DNA from: Pseudoalteromonas nigrifaciens
Lineage (GTDB): Bacteria > Pseudomonadota > Gammaproteobacteria > Enterobacterales > Alteromonadaceae
Direction of reading: 5' to 3'
Assembly: GCF_002221505.1 (NCBI RefSeq)
Contig: NZ_CP011036.1
Coordinates: forward strand, 3,286,001 to 3,350,000
DNA length: 64,000 nucleotides
The position numbers and the translations under genes are program-made. Each line of letters starts with the position of its first letter. The stretch's first letter is position 1. Positions 18,532 to 25,341 of this stretch are shown in pieces. The notes under the pieces are model-generated. The model was not told where the DNA came from. It made no database searches and saw only the letters and a program-made list of their open reading frames with translations.

Positions 18532-18834
18532 TTAGCCCTTACAGAATAACCCATACAAGGTACCAAGCAGAACGACTGCATTTTCATCAATGACACGATA
18601 ATAAATTGTTTGGCTCTCGCGGCGCGTAGCCACAATGTTTGCTTTACGCAACGCTGCTAAGTGCTGAGATAACGCAGACTGCGCTAATGGCACGGCTTCA
18701 TTGAGCTGAGATACGCTCATTTCTGAATCTTGCAAAGAACATAAAATCATCAAGCGATTTTTATTGGCTAAAATTTTTAATAGCTGCTCGGCTTGTTCTA
18801 CATTGCCGGCCATGGCAGTAAAGTCAATATTCAT
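18532..18834 (-). CDS. ArsR family repressor, BigR/SqrR-like persulfide sensor
   Basis: This 100-residue winged-helix repressor carries the two cysteines that define the BigR/SqrR group: Cys32 (in NRLMILCSL) and Cys98 (in TLYGLFCKG). In studied members these form a di- or tetrasulfide bridge on contact with persulfides and release DNA. The recognition helix region is VPLAQSALSQHLAALRKANIVATRRESQTIYY, very close to BigR. No metal-binding CxC motif of ArsR/SmtB metal sensors is present. It is divergent from a DUF2892 protein and a rhodanese, the usual BigR-controlled partners, and heads an RND pump operon. It probably represses both directions. Confidence 0.85.
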   Translation of the reverse strand: MNIDFTAMAGNVEQAEQLLKILANKNRLMILCSLQDSEMSVSQLNEAVPLAQSALSQHLAALRKANIVATRRESQTIYYRVIDENAVVLLGTLYGLFCKG

Positions 18835-18854
18835 ACTATGCTCTTATTCTAAAA

Positions 18855-18930
18855 TAGAGTCTAAGTATAAGACGTTAGATTAGAAAAGTCTAATATTAGA
18901 TTTTACTAATATAGATAAACCTAATATAGT
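18855..18930. promoter_or_regulatory. Palindrome-rich operator region between divergent BigR-like and DUF2892 units
   Basis: The 129-base gap contains ATTAGA (18879-18884), a 4-base spacer and TCTAAT (18889-18894). The last half-site is part of a perfect 12-base palindrome TCTAATATTAGA (18889-18900). TAGA-G-TCTA lies at 18855-18863 and CTAATATAG occurs twice (18906-18914 and 18921-18929), 15 bases apart. TTTACT (18902-18907) and TATAGT (18925-18930), 17 bases apart, make a likely promoter for the rightward genes. The palindromes fit binding by an ArsR-type dimer. Confidence 0.6.
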
Positions 18931-18963
18931 GACTGTACTGAACTAAATAACTGGCCTACTATA

Positions 18964-19152
18964 ATGAAGCTAAATAACGCACTCAGACTAATCGCTGGCA
19001 TAATGATTATTGTGTCGCTTTTATTGCAAACTTATCACGATCCTAAGTGGATTTACTTTACAGCTTTTATCGCAGTAAATTTAATTCAATCAGCTTTTAC
19101 TAGCTGGTGCCCAATGATCACTCTATTACGCAAACTTGGCTTTAAGGAATAA
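18964..19152 (+). CDS. DUF2892 (YgaP-type) small membrane protein
   Basis: This 62-residue protein has two membrane helices (about residues 8-22 and 30-46) and matches the DUF2892/YgaP transmembrane module. The start NNALRLIAGIMIIVS and a Cys in the second half (SWCPMITLLRKLGF) are characteristic. In YgaP a rhodanese domain and this module are fused; here they are two genes 5 bases apart. It probably anchors the rhodanese or moves a sulfur compound. It is divergent from the BigR-like repressor, which likely controls it. Confidence 0.85.
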   Translation: MKLNNALRLIAGIMIIVSLLLQTYHDPKWIYFTAFIAVNLIQSAFTSWCPMITLLRKLGFKE

Positions 19153-19157
19153 ACACC

Positions 19158-19502
19158 ATGCTTACCCCTATTCCCGATTTACTAAAAATAATTACTCCTA
19201 ATCAGCGCCGTATTGATGCCGAACAAGCAAAGAAAGAGCTTGAGCAAAATAAAGGATTGTTGATTGATGTACGAGAACCCGCTGAACATGCCACCAAAGC
19301 AGCTATAGGCGCTATAAACATTCCTCGCGGGCTACTTGAAATGAAGCTCATGGAAATAGAAAAAGACGCAGCCCGTCCTATTTATTTACATTGCGCTAGT
19401 GGTGCGCGTGCAACATTAAGTGCTGAAGCGCTGACCCGAGTAGGCTACGAAAACGTGACAGTTATTACTTGTAAAGCAGAAGCTGTTTGTCAGGCATTTT
19501 AA
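19158..19502 (+). CDS. Rhodanese-like sulfurtransferase
   Basis: This 114-residue single-domain rhodanese transfers sulfane sulfur. The catalytic loop is CASGAR, with Cys79 as the persulfide-carrying residue. Family blocks LLIDVREPAEH (residues 34-44) and GAINIPRGLL (51-60) are intact. Two extra cysteines (Cys105, Cys111) near the C-terminus are a feature of YgaP-like proteins. AAGGA lies 9 bases before the ATG. With the upstream DUF2892 protein it forms a two-gene unit likely to handle persulfides at the membrane. Confidence 0.9.
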   Translation: MLTPIPDLLKIITPNQRRIDAEQAKKELEQNKGLLIDVREPAEHATKAAIGAINIPRGLLEMKLMEIEKDAARPIYLHCASGARATLSAEALTRVGYENVTVITCKAEAVCQAF

Positions 19503-19520
19503 AGGCCAAAAATTAAATCA

Positions 19521-19551
19521 CTCGGCGATCAACCGATCGCCGAGCTTAAAT
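19521..19551 (+). terminator. Hairpin after the rhodanese gene
   Basis: CTCGGCGATC-AACC-GATCGCCGAG is a perfect 10-bp stem with a 4-base loop, 18 bases after the stop. The tail (CTTAAATAA) lacks a real T-run, so termination may be weak or Rho-assisted. Confidence 0.55.
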
Positions 19552-19661
19552 AACATAATCCAAATTTAAAGGAACACTATGTTCAATTAAAATCAAAGAT
19601 TGAAATTAATAAACTTCAACGCTAATGTATGAAAAAGGAACACCCGTCTAAGGAAGACTTT

Positions 19662-20561
19662 ATGAAAAAAGCTGCCGCTTTATTACTATTTTTACTCGGT
19701 ATTGCTCACTCTGTAAATGCTGATGACAGCATTACCTTAATGGTATGTGAAGATTGTAATTATGGCAGAGCCTCTGAACTAGCAAAAAGCAATGTACCAT
19801 TAGCTCAATGCCACACTACACCCTCTGATCAAAAAGCTGCTATTGCTGATCAAACATGTGATTCAAATCCGCATAAAGTTATTATGATGGATGTCTCTGG
19901 TAACAACCACTTTGCATTTTTTGTGGGAAATCATAGTAGAAATGAGTCAGATAAATATATAGAAGCTACGATATTAAATAAAAATGATCTTATTGCTATA
20001 TCTAAACAAAAAGCAATTGATGAGCATTTCTCAACATTTAAACACACACTTCAAACTGAACTAAGCCTAATGCCACTTTATCAAATAAGTCAGTCTTCTC
20101 ATCTAGATAGACAAAACAACTGCCCCTCCCATGTAAATAATGCAGTAAAGGCTGTATTTGAAGAATATACATCATCTCGAATTCAAAACTGGGTAAATCA
20201 TAAAGTTGAAAATAATATTAAAAATCCTGATAGCTTTTTTACATCAAAACCGATCATAGTTGGTGAGACCTTGTATCAGAGTCTGTGGAGTGAGGTGAGT
20301 AAGAATTTAAATTTAGAAGTTAATCTTAACAATGGAAGCGACGGGCAATACCGTGTTATTTTTTTAGCGAAGTGGATAAAAGAGTTAGGTGCGTTCAGTT
20401 TATCGGTAAACCCTTATTTAACTTATTTAGACGGTATTGCATTAAATCACTATAAAATATCAGCGCCATCAGTCTCCCAATGCTTAAAAAATGCTTTAGA
20501 TAGAAATCTGTCATCATCAATGTCCTCGTATATTTCGAGCACTAATAATGGAGATACTTAG
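19662..20561 (+). CDS. Cysteine-rich secreted protein of unknown function
   Basis: I do not recognise this 299-residue protein. The start at 19662 is chosen because AAGGA precedes it by 8 bases and it opens a signal peptide (MKKAAALLLFLLGIAHSVNA). The frame is open 11 codons further upstream. The mature part has six cysteines: a CEDC pair (29, 32), Cys50 and Cys66, and two single ones later (in QNNCPSH and SQCLKNAL), suggesting disulfides in the periplasm or outside. The N-terminal block resembles no family I can name. Codon use is more A/T-rich than neighbouring genes, so recent acquisition is possible. It stands alone. Confidence 0.7.
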   Translation: MKKAAALLLFLLGIAHSVNADDSITLMVCEDCNYGRASELAKSNVPLAQCHTTPSDQKAAIADQTCDSNPHKVIMMDVSGNNHFAFFVGNHSRNESDKYIEATILNKNDLIAISKQKAIDEHFSTFKHTLQTELSLMPLYQISQSSHLDRQNNCPSHVNNAVKAVFEEYTSSRIQNWVNHKVENNIKNPDSFFTSKPIIVGETLYQSLWSEVSKNLNLEVNLNNGSDGQYRVIFLAKWIKELGAFSLSVNPYLTYLDGIALNHYKISAPSVSQCLKNALDRNLSSSMSSYISSTNNGDT

Positions 20562-20571
20562 GGTTAGCATG

Positions 20572-20600
20572 TTGTAGGCGTCATCGGATGGCGCCTACAA
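20572..20600. terminator. Hairpin between two convergent genes
   Basis: TTGTAGGCG (20572-20580) and CGCCTACAA (20592-20600) form a perfect 9-bp stem with an 11-base loop. It lies 10 bases after the secreted protein gene and 62 bases beyond the end of the convergent PH-domain gene. Neither side has a strong T-run, so it may serve both directions weakly. Confidence 0.5.
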
Positions 20601-20662
20601 ATAAACAAGCCAAAAGCAATCCTTACTTAACCATATTCCCTTTAGCTCCCTATATGACCTAA

Positions 20663-21205
20663 TCATTTTTTCTCTTCCAGAAGTGTAACTAGCATTTGCT
20701 CGATGTTTTTTACGCTGTAGGTGAGAGCTCGGAGTAATTCGACTTGGCTTTGTGGCTCATCAGCTTTAGCCTTGCTTGGCTTTGTTTCGGCTAGATTGTC
20801 TTTTTGCGTTAAGATGGCCTCGCGAAACTCACTGGCATCAACTACCCCTAGTAACGATACTAATGCGCCATGACCAGACTGACCTGCGGTTTCAAAGCTT
20901 AGTCGATATAAACCAAATAAACGCATCAACGGGCCTTGGCTTAACCCGACGTCAGTTATTTTTTCAAGTGGGATGGACTTTTCTTCTTTAAAAAACACAC
21001 CGCGTTTTACTACTAGCTTACGCTCTAATAAGTTAGCTGACATAGCCGCAAGCATACGCCCAGCCACGATCCAAATTATTAACGCTACAATTGGGATTAA
21101 TGGGATCCCAACCAAACACACTAAGCAGGTAATAACTCCTAGCGTGATCCAGTAAGATTTTACTTTAGGGTTAAAACTCGCAGTTTTAAGGGCTAACTCA
21201 GACAT
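20663..21205 (-). CDS. Bacterial PH-domain membrane protein
   Basis: This 180-residue protein has two adjacent membrane helices (about residues 18-52: YWITLGVITCLVCLVGIPLIPIVALIIWIV). A YdbS/bPH_2-type pleckstrin-homology-like domain follows (LERKLVVKRGVFFKEEKSIPLEKITDVGLSQGPLMRLFGLYRL). The Lys/Ala-rich linker and a C-terminal helix (LLRALTYSVKNIEQMLVTLLEEKK) are less conserved. The function is unknown; such proteins usually sit in the inner membrane with the domain in the cytosol. It is a single-gene unit. Confidence 0.82.
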   Translation of the reverse strand: MSELALKTASFNPKVKSYWITLGVITCLVCLVGIPLIPIVALIIWIVAGRMLAAMSANLLERKLVVKRGVFFKEEKSIPLEKITDVGLSQGPLMRLFGLYRLSFETAGQSGHGALVSLLGVVDASEFREAILTQKDNLAETKPSKAKADEPQSQVELLRALTYSVKNIEQMLVTLLEEKK

Positions 21206-21267
21206 TCATTACCTCCTTGATATTTATTCTATTAACCTAGGGAATATTGTGGCTGAATGCAACTATA

Positions 21268-21298
21268 ATAAAAAAGCCGAGTATAAAACTCGGCTTCG
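21268..21298 (-). terminator. Terminator of the pullulanase operon
   Basis: On the minus strand AAGCCGAGT-TTTAT-ACTCGGCTT followed by TTTTATT: a 9-bp stem and a T-run, about 20 bases after the pullulanase stop codon. Confidence 0.9.
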
Positions 21299-21315
21299 GC
21301 TATCTTAGTGAAAGC

Positions 21316-24300
21316 TTATTGTAAGTTAACAATAATAAAAGGCGCTTCGAGATCATTTGCATTAACCACAAAGCGATACTCTCCTTCGGTTTCAATTAAC
21401 AAGCTCAAGTTATTATTAGAAGCCGCTAAAGGTGTTTCACTCCCTAATATTACTTCTGAGCTATCTCCACCAGCTCCTAAATTGACAGTGCTCCAATCAC
21501 TGGTAGCAACTTTAAACTCATATGCATCACTTTGTGCACTTAGCTGTTTAGAAAAAGTATATAAACCATCACCTGTGTATGTGAATTGATCGCCTGTCCC
21601 CCACAAACTATCTGCCTCATTTAAACTGCCACGTAAATACAACGACACATTTCCAAATGGCCCTATTTTTACCACTGTTAATGTTGGGTTTTCTTTATCT
21701 GAAGCATTAAACGAGAACAAATAGTTATCTGCGGTGTCTGCCGTAAAGCTAATATTAGCTCCATTAAAACTAAGTTGTTTTTCTACTCCCAATTGAACAA
21801 CAGCCTCTTGCTCTGAATTAGCACCAAAATTCACGAGTTCCCAACTCTCTGAAGCAACTTTGAAACCAAAGCTTTCCCCAGCTGTCAGCGCCTTCATAAT
21901 TTGATACTCGCCACTGCCAACATATTCAAATTGATCAGAGAGCCCCCACTCATTTAAATCACCACGAAGATACACCTCAGTGCTGCCATAAGGGACGATA
22001 TCTGGCGCACCAACAGTTGCATCAGCACTCAAGCCAGCGCCTTGGCTCTCGCCTTGTGGTTTAACAAACACAGCCATAGTGTAAGCAGGCACAGTGAACG
22101 TGCCGTCGGTTTCACTGGCCGTAAAACTCACTTCCGTCATGCTACTATCTACACTGTTTTTAAGAGTTGGGTGTAATTCAAACCCAGTAGCCGTGAGTAC
22201 CGTGTGTGAAAGTGCTTGCTGCGTCGCATTAATAACAACAACAACAGCATCTACTGCGGTATCTAAATCAACGAGACCTTCACCATCGTCAATGCTCATT
22301 ACAATCAAACCATGTTGCTGGTTTTTACCAACATTGTGAAAACCTACACGGTCAATAACATCTTGCTCTGTGGTGAGTCTAAATAACGGGCTTGCGCTAC
22401 GGATAGCTAAGAACTCTTGGAATACATCACCTGCATAGGCAATGTCTTGTGGCATCGCCTGTGCATCTGCATTAGCTGAAATAGGCATTATTTCAGACCA
22501 TTTTTCTTGGTTCTTCTCTGCGTTAGGTAGACCAATGTTCCAGTTATTATTCTCTTTGGTTAAATCAACAGCATTAAACCAATCACCGGCATTATAACTA
22601 TCACGATCCATTGACTTAGAACGCAGTAAATCAGCACCCAGTTGCATAAACGGAATGCCTTGGCTCATAAGTGGAATAGACAACGCCATGTTGTGCGCAC
22701 GCACACGTTGCTCAATACTCATGCTTGATGCATGCTTATATTGCAACTGATCCCACAGTGTTTCGTTATCATGCTTTGATACGTAGTTAATGGTGTCTGC
22801 TGGGTCTAAAGCATAAGCCGTCGGCTGCGTATTCCAGCTAAAGCTATTACCTTTTGCCGAATTACCTTTAAAGTCTTTCAGGATATAGTTTTGTAAATTA
22901 CCCGCCAGTGATAAACGCAGAGTATCTTGGTCTGCTAAATTAGCATCTGTAGGTTCATTTGCAAATAACGCCCCACCGCGCACAGCTTCACGGATGCGGT
23001 CATTGAAAGTCCCCACTTCGGAGCCTGCCATATCAGCTTGCTTAGCTTGAATAAACAAGCGGTTATTAGCCACTTCCTCAAAGTTCCAGCCTTCGCCATA
23101 AAAGTAGTTATCTGAGTCAACCGCTTGCACCGCTTCGCGCGCTGCTAAAATTGATGATTTAGGCATGTGCCCCATAACATCAAAGCGAAAGCTGTCGTAA
23201 CCAAAATCACGGGCAAGAATGACCAATGAATCGCTAACAAACTTGTCCATCATCACATGTTCAGTCGCGGTGTTTTCACAACATGTTGAGCGCTCTATCG
23301 TGCCTGATACTTCATTGTATCTGTGGTAATAACCAGGCACGAGTTTATCAAACACTGACTTTTCCCAAATGCCTGATGAGGTTGTGTGGTTGTATACCAC
23401 ATCAAGAACCACACGAAGACCGACTTCTTGCAGTGATTGCACCATGGCGCGTGTCTCTTTAACCCGAGCAATGCCCTCGCTGCTTGATGCATACGAGCCT
23501 TCAGGAGCAATAAAGTGATGCGGGTCGTAACCCCAGTTAAAGCCGTCTAAATCACGCATCGCGCTGGCAAGTGCTTGAGCATCATCAGAACCCGGGAAGT
23601 AGCTTTGCATTAAATCAGCAATGATGCTGTTTTTATCTTCGATTTTACAAGCATCGGCGGTATCGTCTATTCGCTCACATAACTTACCTAGGGTGTCAGT
23701 GATTTCAACGCGCTTATCCGCATCTTCCTCAATGGTGCCAATGTCTGTTACAGGGAGTAAATGAAAGTGCGTTAAGCCTTTGTCAGCTAGTTGCTTAAGG
23801 TGCTGCATAGGGATGCTTTCAAGCTCAGTAAATGCTAAATATTTACCTCTGTTTGCTTCACTCACTGACTCATCACGTATACTAAAATCACGCACATGAC
23901 CTTCGTAAATTATTGCATCCTCAGGGTTAGTAATTGTTGGCACAATGCGCTCGTCCCAGCCCTCTGGTTTAGTGTCGTCATCATTTAAATTGATCAACTG
24001 CGAATACAGGCCATTACTAGATACATTCAGTGAGTAAGGGTCAGTGCTCCATAAACTTTCAATCGCTTGAGTAGTAGGGTGGTAAACATCTAACGCAAAG
24101 CGGTAATAATGACGGTCGTATTTACTATCTAAGCTCACCGACCAAATACCGGTATTGTTGTCTAACATCATGGCGGTGCTATGCACTTGTGCTTTATCGG
24201 CGTCAAATACATTAAGCATCATATTGCTAGCGGTTGGTGCCCATACTGAAACATCAATTACATTGTTATTATAATGCACGCCTAACATGGCTTCGTTCGC

Positions 24301-25320
24301 GTCACTTTCACCTTGCGTGTACAGCGCATCCAACGCTTTGGCGGTTTGCACAAAACTTGCTTCAAGTAGCTTGCCTTCTGCATCGTAGCCCGCTAAAACG
24401 AGCTGTTGTTTTATAAGTTGTTTTGCAGTAGCGGCATCCCAATTACCTTGATAGGCAGTCCAATCTGTTAAGTGCGGTACTTTCGCTGCTTGTGCATCGG
24501 TTAAACTCGTTGCCATTAATTCAACTGTTTCACCATTTAAGCCAGTATCAACATCAACAACCAAATCGGCAGCAGCTGATGAATGCAGCTTAATAATCTG
24601 CGTAAGCTCATTACTTGGCTTATACAGTACAGTATTTAAATCAATCCAGTGAGCTGATGCACCGTCAATTGCAACTGGGCGCTCACCAAGGCTTGCAACT
24701 GGGTATTCAAATACAGATGGCTCACCGTCAAAGGTGAAATTCATACGCACAAAACGCTCGTCGTCTTGCATCAGTGGCATGGTTAAATCCGCATCACCAT
24801 GTGCTTTGCCTGAGCCTTCTGTGCCAATATGAATAATAAAATTAGCACACTCGGTGTAACCGTCTTTTAGTGTCACAATCCAGTAAGCACCATAGTTAGG
24901 ATCAATACCGTCGTATTCGTGACCATCGGACCACTCTGTAGCATCAAACGGTGGCGCGTAAGCATCACAGCCGTCGGTATTCCATGAGTGTAATCGATAA
25001 CCTTCGTACCCTTCATTTTCAGGGCGCTTATAAAATAAAATAGCCTCGCCTTCGCCTGCAAATACCACAGGGTCTGGTAAGTCGGGGTTATAGCCACTGG
25101 TACAGCTTTCATTATTTGCATCTGGAAATAACGGTACGTCGCAAGAGATAGGCTCTGGGTCAACGCATTGAGTGCCTGCTGAGTTAGGCACTTGTGGTAC
25201 ATCGCAAGTCAACAAGGCTTGACCTGCTTTGACATCGCTACTGCCTGAGCCACCACAGCCAAACAGTAGTGTTAAGCTCACCGCTAATAGCAAATGAGTC
25301 AATTTAGTTATTTTATTCAT
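21316..25320 (-). CDS. Pullulanase-type alpha-1,6-glucosidase, surface lipoprotein (GH13)
   Basis: This 1334-residue enzyme cleaves alpha-1,6 branches of pullulan, starch or glycogen. The N-terminus is a lipoprotein signal (lipobox LLFGC, Cys22). A Cys-rich linker is followed by a PUD/CBM41-like region (AILFYKRPENEGYEGYRLHSW) and a CBM48 region before the GH13 barrel. Catalytic residues seen are Asp714 (FRFDVMGHM, nucleophile), Glu743 (YGEGWNF, acid/base) and Asp851 (SKHDNETLW). LRVVLDVVYNHT is the first GH13 motif. The C-terminus has two similar modules, about residues 1110-1215 and 1220-1334 (VYLRGDLNEWG and LYLRGSLNEAD), likely starch-binding. It lies 21 bases after the TonB-dependent receptor stop, in one operon. 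Confidence 0.93.
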   Translation of the reverse strand: MNKITKLTHLLLAVSLTLLFGCGGSGSSDVKAGQALLTCDVPQVPNSAGTQCVDPEPISCDVPLFPDANNESCTSGYNPDLPDPVVFAGEGEAILFYKRPENEGYEGYRLHSWNTDGCDAYAPPFDATEWSDGHEYDGIDPNYGAYWIVTLKDGYTECANFIIHIGTEGSGKAHGDADLTMPLMQDDERFVRMNFTFDGEPSVFEYPVASLGERPVAIDGASAHWIDLNTVLYKPSNELTQIIKLHSSAAADLVVDVDTGLNGETVELMATSLTDAQAAKVPHLTDWTAYQGNWDAATAKQLIKQQLVLAGYDAEGKLLEASFVQTAKALDALYTQGESDANEAMLGVHYNNNVIDVSVWAPTASNMMLNVFDADKAQVHSTAMMLDNNTGIWSVSLDSKYDRHYYRFALDVYHPTTQAIESLWSTDPYSLNVSSNGLYSQLINLNDDDTKPEGWDERIVPTITNPEDAIIYEGHVRDFSIRDESVSEANRGKYLAFTELESIPMQHLKQLADKGLTHFHLLPVTDIGTIEEDADKRVEITDTLGKLCERIDDTADACKIEDKNSIIADLMQSYFPGSDDAQALASAMRDLDGFNWGYDPHHFIAPEGSYASSSEGIARVKETRAMVQSLQEVGLRVVLDVVYNHTTSSGIWEKSVFDKLVPGYYHRYNEVSGTIERSTCCENTATEHVMMDKFVSDSLVILARDFGYDSFRFDVMGHMPKSSILAAREAVQAVDSDNYFYGEGWNFEEVANNRLFIQAKQADMAGSEVGTFNDRIREAVRGGALFANEPTDANLADQDTLRLSLAGNLQNYILKDFKGNSAKGNSFSWNTQPTAYALDPADTINYVSKHDNETLWDQLQYKHASSMSIEQRVRAHNMALSIPLMSQGIPFMQLGADLLRSKSMDRDSYNAGDWFNAVDLTKENNNWNIGLPNAEKNQEKWSEIMPISANADAQAMPQDIAYAGDVFQEFLAIRSASPLFRLTTEQDVIDRVGFHNVGKNQQHGLIVMSIDDGEGLVDLDTAVDAVVVVINATQQALSHTVLTATGFELHPTLKNSVDSSMTEVSFTASETDGTFTVPAYTMAVFVKPQGESQGAGLSADATVGAPDIVPYGSTEVYLRGDLNEWGLSDQFEYVGSGEYQIMKALTAGESFGFKVASESWELVNFGANSEQEAVVQLGVEKQLSFNGANISFTADTADNYLFSFNASDKENPTLTVVKIGPFGNVSLYLRGSLNEADSLWGTGDQFTYTGDGLYTFSKQLSAQSDAYEFKVATSDWSTVNLGAGGDSSEVILGSETPLAASNNNLSLLIETEGEYRFVVNANDLEAPFIIVNLQ

Positions 25321-25341
25321 TATTTATGCTCCAATTTGCTA

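Noticed and set aside
18532-18834. Metal-sensing ArsR/SmtB repressor with the RND pump as a heavy-metal exporter
   Set aside because: The metal-binding ELCxC motif is absent, the cysteine pair fits BigR/SqrR, and the permease lacks clear marks of the HME metal-efflux branch.
19568-19643. AAAGGAACAC repeated 66 bases apart before the cysteine-rich secreted protein gene
   Set aside because: A 10-base repeat containing a ribosome-binding-site-like core is likely by chance in A/T-rich DNA; no further similarity extends from it.
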